Below are positions 23,330 to 33,163 of a stretch of 64,000 nt of DNA, piece by piece. The translations under genes and the position numbers were made by a program. The first letter of the stretch is position 1; each line of letters begins with the position of its first letter. The stretch comes from CAVORD01 sp963698535. GTDB lineage: Bacteria; Bacteroidota; Bacteroidia; Bacteroidales; VadinHA17. The stretch is from positions 1,426,001 to 1,490,000 of the forward strand of contig CAVORD010000001.1 of NCBI GenBank assembly GCA_963698535.1. The letters are read 5' to 3'. The notes under the pieces are model-generated. The model ran no database searches, was not told where the DNA came from, and saw only the letters and a list, made by a program, of their open reading frames with translations.

Positions 23330-26314
23330 TTATTTTACTGCCTTTACTGGTTTGCTGATTAGTCCTCTGTGGGATCTTCCGTCTATCATTATCTGAAAGG
23401 GGTCCTCGAACCTTACATGTCTTACAAATTCATCCTCATATACTGCAGGTCTGTCATTCAGAAAATCGATATCATAAATACCTTCCTTTATGAATGGGTT
23501 GATGGTGAAGTAGCCCACCCGGAATGATGTGAGATTCTGGAAGAAGTGCGTCCCCTGACTTGGATCAATTCTATAGTTTTTCAGTCCGGCCTCAACGATT
23601 ATCCTTGCATTTGATATCATAGGCCATTTCACCGGTATCCCCAGCCAGGGATCGCTCGAACCCCATCGGCCGGGACCTATAAGCACATAGTTTCGTGCCT
23701 CTTTTATGAACAGAGCATTTATCCTGTCGATGTCCAGTGCTATTTTCTCTGTATGAGCAGCATTAAACGACTCCTGTTTTACATAGAGAATATCTTTTAT
23801 GCCCCTGAAATAACCGTTGCCCAATGCCGACTCGGAGTAGATTATGGCATTCTCCTTGTCAGCATTTTCGATTTCTATTGCCTGGGAATGATCACTTGTA
23901 ACAATAGGTCTTATCTGAAGGAAATTAAAGACATGTGGTGAAGGAGCAGGGTTTTCGAGGTTCACTGCAAACTCAATTTCAATAGGTCCGTTCATCTCCT
24001 TCTGTCCCAGTTCAAGAAGGCTTCCGGTAATTTCAGCAAGGGGGAAGGTACCATGCTGCAAAATATTTGCAAACGTAATGATCCTTTTCCCGGGAGTACC
24101 AATCCCGTCGCGTATCATGTTGTTATTAAAATCATAGGTAGAGGCGAGGTGACGCAATGAACTTTCATCCTCCACATCTTTGATATTTTGTCTTATGAGA
24201 TTAATTCCGTCATCTGTTGAGGGAACAAAGCTGGCAACATCAAGATTAAGAGATAGGTACTCCTTCTGGGTATCGCGAAGTGCCGTTTCAGGAGATGACA
24301 GCTGAAGAATTTTCTTTGGTTGTCTGGGAGAAAAGCGTAGTGAGGTTCCTCCATCGACAATGTACTTACCCAATCCAAAAGCAACATTAACAATCCCATC
24401 TTCAGCTTTTTCCGATCCGATGGGATAGAAGTTTATTGATCTGGCTACCCCTGAAATAGTTGGGTAGTACTTATCCCCATGACGATTCCCGCATACCTCC
24501 TGCAGGATAATGCCCATTTTCTCCTCATCGATCACATTTGCTGTGGCCATCATATAAGCCTTACTGCTTCTGAAATATACAGAGGCATAAACCTGTTTGA
24601 TCGCATCGGAAAGCAGTTTAACCATCATTCTGTTATCTGAAACACGGGGAATCATATAAGTTGAGTAGATACCTGCAAATGGCTGAAAGTGAGAGTCCTC
24701 CAACTTAGAAGATGATCGTACTGCTATTGGATGGTTGCGGGAAACGCTAAGAAAGGCATAGAAATCCTGATAAACCCCTCCCGGAAGTTCTGCATTGACA
24801 AACCTGTTAAGGATCTCCTCATCGGGCAGGTCGGTGAGAGCAATCGAGTATAGGTTATTCTTTTCCATGAACTCATCAAAAATATCAGTTGTAAGAACAA
24901 CTGTCCGGGGTATGGTGATCAGTACATTAGGAAATTTATTGAATAGCTTATTCTTTTTAATGATGCTGTTGATAAAGGCCAAGCCGCGTGCTTTTCCACC
25001 AATCGATCCCTCTCCTATCCTGGAGAAGATCTGATACTCATCATAACTGGTTTTATCGAATTTTGCAATTACACCCCTGCCCTTCCCTAGACGATAACTT
25101 GATATTGCAACATAAATGAATCGCCGCATCTCATCCATTGAGTTGAAATCTTCTTTCCTGATATACTTAAACATCTGAGCGACAGGGAAGAGAGCTCTTG
25201 CATTCAACCATTTACTGAAATGATTTCTGGCAGCATGGTATTCAAGGGAGTTATCGGGTATGGTAAGTAGTTTTTGCTGAAGTGACTGAAGATCGGTTGC
25301 AATAGCTATCGCCTCTTTTGTATCAGGGTCACGAAAAACGAATGGTCCGAATGCGAGGTTCTGGATAATGAAATTTCTCAATTCAAGAGATAAGGATTTG
25401 GAGTATTTATTGATAAACCCGGCTCCCAGCTCCTCCGCTTTTGCCTTTAGCTCAATATTTGATGATTGCAGCAGGAATGGAACCTTGCTATCATCTTCCA
25501 TCACTATCTTAAGGAGTTCAATACCGGCATTTTCATCAATTACGCCATTCCTTTTATAACTTATGTCGGATATTACCCCCAGTACATTGTATTTATACTT
25601 TTCATACAACGAGAGTGCCTCCTCAAAATTATTTGCAAGTAGTATCTTTGGCCTTCCCCGCATCTTTATCATCTTCTGGTGCTCATTAAGAGCTTCCCTC
25701 TGAAAGTCGCGCGATTGGATAAGTACAATACGGTATAAATTGGGCAGGTATGCTGAAATATACCTTATTGAATCCTCCACGAGAATAATTACCTGCACCC
25801 CCACATTGTCAACATCATTCTGTGCATTCATTCTGTCCTCAATAAGCTTGATAATGGCCAAAAGGAGGGCAGAATCACCCAGCCAGCTGAATACATAATC
25901 AATAGCAGAAAGGTCCTCCTTTTCCAGTCGGATGGATGTCTCTCTGGAGAAGTAGGTAAGAACTACAATTGGTATTTCCGGATACTCCTTCTTGATAGTT
26001 TTTGCCATCTGGAATGTATCATTCCCCTGAAGGCTTAACATGGAGATTACAAGGTCGATCTTATCCTCCTTAAGCATCTTAAAGGCATCGGCAGCATTAT
26101 CGCACTGCACAAATGTAGGGGGGTAACGAAGATGTAACGAGACATATTCATTGAATATCTGTTCATCCACCCTGCCATCTTCCTCGAGCATGTAATTATC
26201 ATAATTACTGCATATTATGAGTACCCTATGAATCCTCTTCTGCATGAGAAGGCTAAAGGAAGGATCAGTAAAATCGTACTTCTGAAGTTCCAGAATACCG
26301 TCAACAATTGTCAT
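23330..26314 (-). CDS. Receiver-like/PEP-synthase-type ATP-grasp protein (paralogue 2 of a tandem pair)
   Basis: A 994-residue soluble protein. Residues ~28-165 look like a degenerate receiver domain; ~174-325 a second receiver with acidic LVEDS (180-181), the phospho-acceptor position Asp250 in VISDIS and Lys303 in FINKYS. Residues ~430-805 are a PPDK/PEP-synthase ATP-grasp domain: SIGGKARGL (437-445), PIAVRSSSKLEDS, PFAGIYSTY, IEIEFAVNL and FLQIRP. No phosphohistidine swivelling domain or PEP-binding barrel follows; instead a 190-residue C-terminal domain carries GPGRWGSSDPW (880-890). It overlaps the upstream paralogue by 4 bases. It could be a signalling phosphotransferase or ATP-dependent ligase; substrate unknown. 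Confidence 0.7.
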   Translation of the reverse strand: MTIVDGILELQKYDFTDPSFSLLMQKRIHRVLIICSNYDNYMLEEDGRVDEQIFNEYVSLHLRYPPTFVQCDNAADAFKMLKEDKIDLVISMLSLQGNDTFQMAKTIKKEYPEIPIVVLTYFSRETSIRLEKEDLSAIDYVFSWLGDSALLLAIIKLIEDRMNAQNDVDNVGVQVIILVEDSIRYISAYLPNLYRIVLIQSRDFQREALNEHQKMIKMRGRPKILLANNFEEALSLYEKYKYNVLGVISDISYKRNGVIDENAGIELLKIVMEDDSKVPFLLQSSNIELKAKAEELGAGFINKYSKSLSLELRNFIIQNLAFGPFVFRDPDTKEAIAIATDLQSLQQKLLTIPDNSLEYHAARNHFSKWLNARALFPVAQMFKYIRKEDFNSMDEMRRFIYVAISSYRLGKGRGVIAKFDKTSYDEYQIFSRIGEGSIGGKARGLAFINSIIKKNKLFNKFPNVLITIPRTVVLTTDIFDEFMEKNNLYSIALTDLPDEEILNRFVNAELPGGVYQDFYAFLSVSRNHPIAVRSSSKLEDSHFQPFAGIYSTYMIPRVSDNRMMVKLLSDAIKQVYASVYFRSSKAYMMATANVIDEEKMGIILQEVCGNRHGDKYYPTISGVARSINFYPIGSEKAEDGIVNVAFGLGKYIVDGGTSLRFSPRQPKKILQLSSPETALRDTQKEYLSLNLDVASFVPSTDDGINLIRQNIKDVEDESSLRHLASTYDFNNNMIRDGIGTPGKRIITFANILQHGTFPLAEITGSLLELGQKEMNGPIEIEFAVNLENPAPSPHVFNFLQIRPIVTSDHSQAIEIENADKENAIIYSESALGNGYFRGIKDILYVKQESFNAAHTEKIALDIDRINALFIKEARNYVLIGPGRWGSSDPWLGIPVKWPMISNARIIVEAGLKNYRIDPSQGTHFFQNLTSFRVGYFTINPFIKEGIYDIDFLNDRPAVYEDEFVRHVRFEDPFQIMIDGRSHRGLISKPVKAVK

Positions 26315-29300
26315 TTCTTAATCTTTCTTTTTTTCTCATTAATAATAAAGGCCACTCTTTTCTTTCCGTCCATCATTATTTTAAGAGGAGTTTTGAATCT
26401 TATATGGTTAAAGTAGTTGCCCCTGAAGATACTCTTCTCCCTGCCAAGAGATTCCCAGTCGATAACTTCATCACGGGAGCTATGACTAACTGAGAGGTAC
26501 CCAACATTCATTGATGTGACATTATGGAAGAAATGCGATCCAAGCGATGCGTCAAGGTGCAGATCGGGCAAACTTGTCTCCACGATAACCCTTGCATTTG
26601 ATATTTGTGGCCATGCTACCGGTATGCCAATAAAACGGTCGCGGGTACCCCATCTTCCAGGTCCTATCAAAACGTAACTCCTGCCTTCCTCGCGCATTTT
26701 ATCGTTAATGGCCTCTATCTCAACCGCCATTGCCTCGGTTTTTGTATTTAGGAACTTGCCTGGTTCAACGTAAACTACATCGGTAATTTCTTCAATCAAA
26801 CCATTACCCATACTCTTTGTGCTCTTTAGAATGATATTATCGGGATTGATGGAATCCGGATCAATATTATAACCGGCACCCATTCCAACAAGTGGTTTAA
26901 CCTGAAGCAGATAAAAAGAGGCTTTCCCTGCAGGGTCTTTTCTCAGATCAACGGCATATTCAATCTCAACAGGCGCACCAAAGGCACCTTTTACAACTTC
27001 CAGTATAACCGACAATGTACGGGCCAGAGGGACATATTCATATTTAAGGATATTGGCAAAATTAACTACCCTGGGCCCTGCAACATCAAGACCCGGTGTT
27101 ATTCTGTCGTTCTCGGGATCGTAAACAGAGACACAATGCAACAATGTTCCATGTCTTTCAGCATCACTTAATTCAAGCTGTATCAATCCTGCATTTTCAC
27201 CCTCCAGAAGGTCGATATTCTCCTTCGCCATGTCGACGGCATAAAATGCAACCTGTGAATTTTTATAGAGGTCTGTCTGCGAGATAATATCAATATTAGG
27301 GTATTCCGGAGAAAACCTGTATGACTTCTCTCCTTCAACCACATACTGGCCCAATCCCACTGCTGTAACAGCAAACCCATCTTCCGGTTTCATATGCGCA
27401 ACAGGGTAAAAATTAAAGGATTGTGCCGTCCCGCTCAGATGAGGATAGAAGGCATTCTCGAATCTGTTACCCACTACCTCCTGTATTACTACCCCCATTT
27501 TCTCATGTTCGATCTTATAATTGATAGCCTCAAAATAGGTACGTGCATTTTTTGAGTACACCGATGCAAATACAAGCTTAATGGCATCGGAGACCTGCTT
27601 ATATCTGGTTTCAAAATCGGAGTGGTTATTTGGCAAAAGGTAGGTGCCGAAAACGCCGGAAAATGGCTGGCTCATTGAATCTTCAAAGAGACTTGAAGAT
27701 CTTATAGCTAGAGGTTTGTTTATAAGTTTGAGGTAGACCCTCAGTTTCTTTTCAAGACTAAAGCTCAGTGAGCCCTTCAGGAACATCTCCTGAAGCGTCT
27801 GAAAGTTCCTTTCAGTTTTGACGATCTCCGACAGGTTGTTTCGTTCAAGAAACATGTCAAATTCGTCTGTGCCAATTATAGCTGTTACAGGCGACTTAAT
27901 ATTGATACCCGGAATTATCCGGCCCAGTTCAAAGCTGTATATCAGTGTATTGATAAAAGCCAATCCCCTGCCCTTACCACCCAGCGAACCGCTTCCAAGA
28001 CTAACGACATTTGTTTCATCAATAACTGCCGATTCCTCAAAATTGACCACCTTCCCCTTATTCATCTCCCGCCTGCGCTTTTTGATGATACTCACCATAA
28101 AGTCCCTGAGCTCGTTAAGGCTCTCAAAGTCGCTTACCTTCATAGGATTGATAAGCTTAGCGATCTGAACCTCTCCGCGGGCCATCAGCCAAAGGGAGAA
28201 GTGGTTTTTCATTGCGTGGTATATGAGTGAATCTTCCGGTATCGTCTCCAGGTATGATTCAAACTCCTTCATCGACTTTGCAACAGCAATCTGACGACCT
28301 TTATTGTCGCGATAAACGAAGTGACCGAAGCCCAGATAATAATTTATAAATGATTTAAGGTCGTGAAGAAGACTCTCTGAATTCTTGTTTATGAAACTTG
28401 CCCTTAAGGAATAGGCATATTTTGAATTGGCAGGGTCGGACGACTGTAGCAGCGTTGGGAGGTTGGGCAAATCAGTTCTTACATGTCTTATCAGTTCATA
28501 ACCCGCATTTTCGTTCAAGACACCGTTCATTGGAAATCGCATATCCGAGATCACGCAAAGAAGGCTCTCTTTATATTTATTATAAACCTCAATAGCCTCT
28601 TCATATGTAGTCGCCAGCAATATTTTGGGTCTGGCCCTCAATTTAAGGATCTTATATAACTCGTCCGTCGACACATCCTCAATAAGGTGTTTTGTTTGTT
28701 CCAGGACAAGGGTGTAGAGCATCGGAAGATAACGGGAATAATAATCCGCAGAATCTTCAGCGAGAAGTATAACCCTGGTTAATCCCTTTTGAGTGTCATT
28801 ATCGGCATTGACCCTGTCTTCAAGCAATTTTACCATTGCAAAAAAGACTTTGGATTCACCTGTCCATACAAAGAAATTATCTACAGGAACACCATTATCC
28901 TTTTGTTCCTGGACATATGCCACATCGTGATGGTTATTAAGCAGAAGGAAGGTAGGAATATATGCATACTCCTCCTTAATTCTCTGGCAGAGTCGTACCG
29001 GGCTCTTTTTATCGACCCCAACCATTATGATTATTAGGTCGTAGTGTCTCTTTTTCAGTCTGTTGAATGCCTCTTCTTCTCCTGAGACGCCAGTTACTCT
29101 TGGTATAGATGTAAGGTTTAGCTGGTGATATTCACCAAGGATATGATCAGAGAATCTGCCCTCTCCTTCAATGGAGTAAGCATCGTAAAGGTTGGCTACG
29201 AGTAGTATCTCTTTAACTTTAAAAGGCATAAGGTCGTGGAAAACATCACGCTCTGCATTATGCCTGTCGAGAAACCTCTGAAGCAGCTTACGACTTGAAA

Positions 29301-29832
29301 TATCCTGGGCCTCCTCTATATCCTCCTGTTCCTTGCTGGTCCTGATTATTTCTCTGGCTTTCATGCTGTTAATGAAGCCGGTGATAAGACTTGCCAGGTT
29401 GAGAATAAGATCACGCTCTTCTTTCAGGAACGGCCCTTCATCAAAATCGCCCAGATTTCGGGTATAATAGACCTCTATCCTTCCCGATTCACCGTCAATT
29501 GTGTTGAATTCCTGTCGCATCACCCAATCGGTTTCCTCGAATACAGGAGTAGAGAATGTCTTGCCTTCATAAATAATTCTAGCAACCGTGAAATCGGGGA
29601 ACTGCCATGCAGGGGGTATTAGCATGACCACCTGTTTCAGAGCGTCATCTAAAGGGCGACCTCTCTTCAGTATCCGTGTAGTCTGATTTATGCATGCCAA
29701 CTCCTTCAGACGCTCCTTCTGGTCATAGAGCAATCTGGAATAATCAGGTTCTTCTCTTCTTAGTTCATCCATTCTAACAGCAAAATTAAGTCGGCAACTA
29801 CATTTTCCATCCCACGGACACTCTTCTAACAT
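26311..29832 (-). CDS. GAF-like/receiver-like/PEP-synthase-type ATP-grasp protein (paralogue 1 of a tandem pair)
   Basis: A 1173-residue protein with the same core as the next gene plus an extra sensor-like N-terminus. Residues 1-15 hold three Cys (CPWDGKCSC), 35-165 resemble a GAF domain, ~200-340 a degenerate receiver, ~350-505 a second receiver with VISDM and FINKNS retained. The ATP-grasp part shows SLGGKGRGLAFIN, LAIRSSSLFEDS, FSGVFGTYL and IEYAVDLR, and the C-terminal domain has GPGRWGTRDRF and a nearby HFFHN. The ATGA overlap with the next gene indicates coupled translation and probably a hetero-complex. I know no defined function for this architecture. Confidence 0.7.
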   Translation of the reverse strand: MLEECPWDGKCSCRLNFAVRMDELRREEPDYSRLLYDQKERLKELACINQTTRILKRGRPLDDALKQVVMLIPPAWQFPDFTVARIIYEGKTFSTPVFEETDWVMRQEFNTIDGESGRIEVYYTRNLGDFDEGPFLKEERDLILNLASLITGFINSMKAREIIRTSKEQEDIEEAQDISSRKLLQRFLDRHNAERDVFHDLMPFKVKEILLVANLYDAYSIEGEGRFSDHILGEYHQLNLTSIPRVTGVSGEEEAFNRLKKRHYDLIIIMVGVDKKSPVRLCQRIKEEYAYIPTFLLLNNHHDVAYVQEQKDNGVPVDNFFVWTGESKVFFAMVKLLEDRVNADNDTQKGLTRVILLAEDSADYYSRYLPMLYTLVLEQTKHLIEDVSTDELYKILKLRARPKILLATTYEEAIEVYNKYKESLLCVISDMRFPMNGVLNENAGYELIRHVRTDLPNLPTLLQSSDPANSKYAYSLRASFINKNSESLLHDLKSFINYYLGFGHFVYRDNKGRQIAVAKSMKEFESYLETIPEDSLIYHAMKNHFSLWLMARGEVQIAKLINPMKVSDFESLNELRDFMVSIIKKRRREMNKGKVVNFEESAVIDETNVVSLGSGSLGGKGRGLAFINTLIYSFELGRIIPGINIKSPVTAIIGTDEFDMFLERNNLSEIVKTERNFQTLQEMFLKGSLSFSLEKKLRVYLKLINKPLAIRSSSLFEDSMSQPFSGVFGTYLLPNNHSDFETRYKQVSDAIKLVFASVYSKNARTYFEAINYKIEHEKMGVVIQEVVGNRFENAFYPHLSGTAQSFNFYPVAHMKPEDGFAVTAVGLGQYVVEGEKSYRFSPEYPNIDIISQTDLYKNSQVAFYAVDMAKENIDLLEGENAGLIQLELSDAERHGTLLHCVSVYDPENDRITPGLDVAGPRVVNFANILKYEYVPLARTLSVILEVVKGAFGAPVEIEYAVDLRKDPAGKASFYLLQVKPLVGMGAGYNIDPDSINPDNIILKSTKSMGNGLIEEITDVVYVEPGKFLNTKTEAMAVEIEAINDKMREEGRSYVLIGPGRWGTRDRFIGIPVAWPQISNARVIVETSLPDLHLDASLGSHFFHNVTSMNVGYLSVSHSSRDEVIDWESLGREKSIFRGNYFNHIRFKTPLKIMMDGKKRVAFIINEKKRKIKK

Positions 29833-29956
29833 AACTGATGATAGCTTTGTTCCGCCAATGAAGTATCATGCAATAAAATTAATAAAATAGTTCAACTATT
29901 GATTATATAACACTTTCCCGCTAAAGGGATCATATGATATGGTCACATGAAAGAAT

Positions 29957-29985
29957 AAAGGCACCCTGATATTCAGGATGCCTTT
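29957..29985 (-). terminator. Weak hairpin terminator after korB
   Basis: A stem AAAGGCA / TGCCTTT continues, past one mismatch, into CCTGA / TCAGG with a TAT loop. It lies 24 bases past the korB stop; the downstream T run is interrupted, so termination may be incomplete. Confidence 0.55.
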
Positions 29986-30008
29986 CATACAATTATCAGA
30001 TGACAGGA

Positions 30009-31031
30009 TTATTTAACATCCCATGTTGATCCGCTGTTCAGCAGGTCATTTACATTTTTTATGGATGATTTGGCCTGTATAAATCCTATTTGTTTCGACA
30101 CAAGATCATCATAAGTAGGTGCTTTAACTGCCCTTATTACTCCAAAAGCGACAGGATATTCAGGATAGTTCATATTTGCAAGCATCAGATGAACCCCGGG
30201 ATTTTCTTCCGTGGCATCATGGATCATAATATCCTTTTCAGAAATACCATCTTCACCAATATTTACCACCTTAAGTTTAAGGCCACTAAGAATTAATCCT
30301 TTATCCCTGTTCTTACCAAAAATCATAGGTTCACCATGCTTGAGAACGATTGTTCTGTCATCACGATTTTCCTTGTTGTTAATATGGTCATGTATACCAT
30401 CATTAAAGATCACACAATTCTGCAGCACTTCCACAACAGCAGTACCATGGTATTTCGCTGCCTCGGCATAAACATGTGTAGAGAGGGAAATATTTGAATC
30501 TATTGTTCTGGCAAAGAAGCGGCCTTGGGCACCAATTACAAGTTCTCCTGGCTGGAAGGGACCTTCAACGGTTCCATAAGGCGAAGTCTTGGTTACCAAT
30601 CCTTGCTTTGAGGTAGGTGAAAACTGACCTTTCGTTAAACCGTAGATCTCATTATTGAAAAGGATAATCTTAATATCAATATTTCTCCTGACAACATGAA
30701 TAAAGTGGTTTCCGCCAATTGCAAGGGCATCGCCATCTCCTGTTATGTGCCATACGCTCAGATCAGGATTAGCTACTTTCACACCACTTGATATGGCAGC
30801 TCCTCTACCATGAATTCCATGAAACCCGTATGTGTTCATGTAATAAGGGAATCTTGAAGAGCATCCGATTCCTGAGATAAAGGCATATTTTTCCTTAGGT
30901 ATATTAACCTCAGCGAGTGCTCTCTGAATGGAACTAAGGATAGCATGATCTCCACAACCGGGGCACCATCTTACCTCCTGATCGCTTTTGAAATCCTTCG
31001 CTGTGTATTGTGTTAAAATCTCTTCAGCCAT
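30009..31031 (-). CDS. korB: 2-oxoacid:ferredoxin oxidoreductase beta subunit
   Basis: The thiamine-diphosphate subunit of 2-oxoglutarate (or related 2-oxoacid) ferredoxin oxidoreductase, 340 residues. ThDP/Mg contacts are seen in WCPGCGDHAIL, GIGCSSRFPYY and the GDGDALAIGGNHF motif with its conserved Asn-containing stretch ILFNNEIYGLTKGQ. It starts on the last base of the alpha gene stop (TAATG), so the subunits are made in step. It gives reduced ferredoxin, the electron partner also used by the AOR of this window. No separate ferredoxin-like delta subunit gene is adjacent. Confidence 0.94.
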   Translation of the reverse strand: MAEEILTQYTAKDFKSDQEVRWCPGCGDHAILSSIQRALAEVNIPKEKYAFISGIGCSSRFPYYMNTYGFHGIHGRGAAISSGVKVANPDLSVWHITGDGDALAIGGNHFIHVVRRNIDIKIILFNNEIYGLTKGQFSPTSKQGLVTKTSPYGTVEGPFQPGELVIGAQGRFFARTIDSNISLSTHVYAEAAKYHGTAVVEVLQNCVIFNDGIHDHINNKENRDDRTIVLKHGEPMIFGKNRDKGLILSGLKLKVVNIGEDGISEKDIMIHDATEENPGVHLMLANMNYPEYPVAFGVIRAVKAPTYDDLVSKQIGFIQAKSSIKNVNDLLNSGSTWDVK

Positions 31032-32875
31032 TATAATTCCTCCAGTAAACTGTTAAATTTATCTATTAATTCTTTGTTGGTGAATGGTAATCCCTGCACC
31101 TTATTATACTGTTCGAAGACATACTTCTGGAAATTCATCCTCAAATAAGAGGCAAACTGACCAGAGTTCAGTTCACAAACTACAATCCTTTTGAACCCCT
31201 TGAATACTTCACTTGTATTTACAGGTAATGGGTTAATATAGTTGAACTGAGCCAGGCTAACGCTTTTGCCTTCTCCCTGCATTTCACGAACAGCTGTTAA
31301 GAGGTGGCCGTATGTTCCTCCCCATCCAACTACCAGAAGATCTCCTTCTTCCTTACCATATATTTTCTGTTGAGGAATATCACAAACAACATTATCTACT
31401 TTCTTCTGCCTGTATTCAACCATTGCCTGATGGTTTTCAGGAATGTAAGAGACTGTTCCCTTCACTGTTTTCTCAAGACCTCCTAGTCTGTGTTCCATTC
31501 CTGGCGTACCCGGGATTGCCCACTTTCTGACAAGAGTTTGTGGGTCTCTCTGATATGGGAGGTACTCTTTTCCTGAAGGTTTGGCAATAGGTGGCACTAT
31601 TTCGGGTAAATCATCAGTCGATGGTATTCTCCACGGTTCTGTACCATTTGCAATGAATCCATCAGTTAACAAAATAACCGGGACCATATGTTCAAGGGCA
31701 ATCTTGGCAGCTTCGAAAGCATAGTTGAAGCAATTTGAAGGAGTGCTGGCAGCAATCACCACCACCGGGCTCTCCCCGTTTCTCCCATATAAAGCCTGAA
31801 GCAGGTCGGACTGCTCCGTTTTAGTTGGCAAGCCGGTAGAGGGGCCACCCCTTTGTACGTTTACTATTACCAGCGGTAATTCTGTCATCACTGCCAGTCC
31901 TATAGCTTCAGATTTAAGAGCCAGTCCCGGACCTGAAGTTGTTGTCACAGCCAGGTTTCCTGCGAAACTTGCTCCGATTGCGGTGCAAATACCGGCTATT
32001 TCATCTTCTGCCTGGAAACTCTTAACACCAAGATCTTTCCTGTCGGCAAGTTCCTCGAGGATTCCCGTTGCAGGTGTTATAGGATAGGAGCCAATAAAGA
32101 GAGGAAGTCCCGATTTCTCACTGGCAGTGAGCAGACCCCATGCTGTTGCAACGTTTCCGTTTATATTTCTGTATTTTCCGCTTGCTATTTTGGCAGGATT
32201 AACCTGGTAAGTGGGTGTAAGAGCTTCTATTGTCTCAGCGAAAAAATAACCGGCTCTCAGTGCCACCTTATTGGCTTCAGCAATTCCTTCCTTCTTGGCA
32301 AACTTCTCTTCAAAATACTTCTCAGTATGGTCAAGCTTCCTGTTAAAAAGCCAGTAAACCATTCCAAGGGCAAACATATTTTTGGTTCTGAGCACGCTCT
32401 TAGGCTCAAGGCCATAATCTTTTAGTGCCTCCTTTACCAGTGTTGAAATGGGTGCACCTATTATATTATATACATCGAGGCTATCTTCTTTGATAGGGTC
32501 GGCTTTATAACCTGCCTTAGTAATAAGTTTTTCAGTAAAACTATCCTGATCATAAATAATCGTACCTCCCTCTTTGATCCACCTTGCATTCGCCTTAATT
32601 GCAGCAGGATTCATAGCTACCAGCACATCAGCATAATCGCCAGGTGTATTCACCTCTTTTTGTCCTACGTGTACCTGAAAACCGGAGACGCCTCCGACCG
32701 TACCTTGCGGTGCCCGAATCTCGGCAGGGTAGTCCGGAAATGTGGATAGGTCATTTCCAAAAAGAGCCGCAGCATTGGAAAACAGGGTTCCTGTCAGCTG
32801 CATTCCATCGCCGGAGTCGCCGGAGAATCGAATCACCACTTCATCTCTTTCTATGACCTGAGTTTTCTTACTCAT
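31031..32875 (-). CDS. korA: 2-oxoacid:ferredoxin oxidoreductase fused gamma-alpha subunit
   Basis: 614 residues: an N-terminal gamma domain (about 10-190: RFSGDSGDGMQLTG, FPDYPAEIRAPQG, LVAMNPAAI) fused to the pyrimidine-binding alpha domain (from ~235: GSYPITPATGILEEL, QAEDEIAGICTAIGASFAG, TTTSGPGLALKSEAIG). The fused order gamma-alpha is characteristic of KorA in Bacteroidota and actinobacteria. It supplies acyl-CoA and reduced ferredoxin in the reductive or oxidative TCA branch. It is the first gene of a two-gene operon whose promoter element lies ~150 bases upstream. Confidence 0.94.
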   Translation of the reverse strand: MSKKTQVIERDEVVIRFSGDSGDGMQLTGTLFSNAAALFGNDLSTFPDYPAEIRAPQGTVGGVSGFQVHVGQKEVNTPGDYADVLVAMNPAAIKANARWIKEGGTIIYDQDSFTEKLITKAGYKADPIKEDSLDVYNIIGAPISTLVKEALKDYGLEPKSVLRTKNMFALGMVYWLFNRKLDHTEKYFEEKFAKKEGIAEANKVALRAGYFFAETIEALTPTYQVNPAKIASGKYRNINGNVATAWGLLTASEKSGLPLFIGSYPITPATGILEELADRKDLGVKSFQAEDEIAGICTAIGASFAGNLAVTTTSGPGLALKSEAIGLAVMTELPLVIVNVQRGGPSTGLPTKTEQSDLLQALYGRNGESPVVVIAASTPSNCFNYAFEAAKIALEHMVPVILLTDGFIANGTEPWRIPSTDDLPEIVPPIAKPSGKEYLPYQRDPQTLVRKWAIPGTPGMEHRLGGLEKTVKGTVSYIPENHQAMVEYRQKKVDNVVCDIPQQKIYGKEEGDLLVVGWGGTYGHLLTAVREMQGEGKSVSLAQFNYINPLPVNTSEVFKGFKRIVVCELNSGQFASYLRMNFQKYVFEQYNKVQGLPFTNKELIDKFNSLLEEL

Positions 32876-33027
32876 TTTGCTTAAGTTGTTTGATTATATG
32901 GTTTTAATTTGCTTCACCTTAAAAAGAAATGCATACGAAAACACCTTCATTTTCATATGCATACAATTTGATTTATTCCTGCATTATAACACCTTTCTGC
33001 GATTCCTATATGCATTCTATTTCGGTA

Positions 33028-33035
33028 CAAAAGTA
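33028..33035 (-). promoter_or_regulatory. Promoter -7 element for korAB
   Basis: Minus-strand TACTTTTG matches TAnnTTTG. The leader to korA would be about 145 bases, A/T rich, and shows no riboswitch-like structure that I recognise. Confidence 0.4.
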
Positions 33036-33163
33036 ACGAAATTAAGAAACGAAAGAGTTAAAATTTGTATATTTTGAGAATGATTTTGGTCATGTTTTAA
33101 ATCATGTTAATATAGTGCCTCCTAATTAGTTATATTTATTTTTGAATTAGTAAAGGAATCAAA

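Noticed and set aside
32876..33163. Small gene (66 residues) in the kor-carbonic anhydrase gap
   Set aside because: The A/T-rich frame has no coding-like composition, and a minus-strand promoter element for korA lies in the same place.
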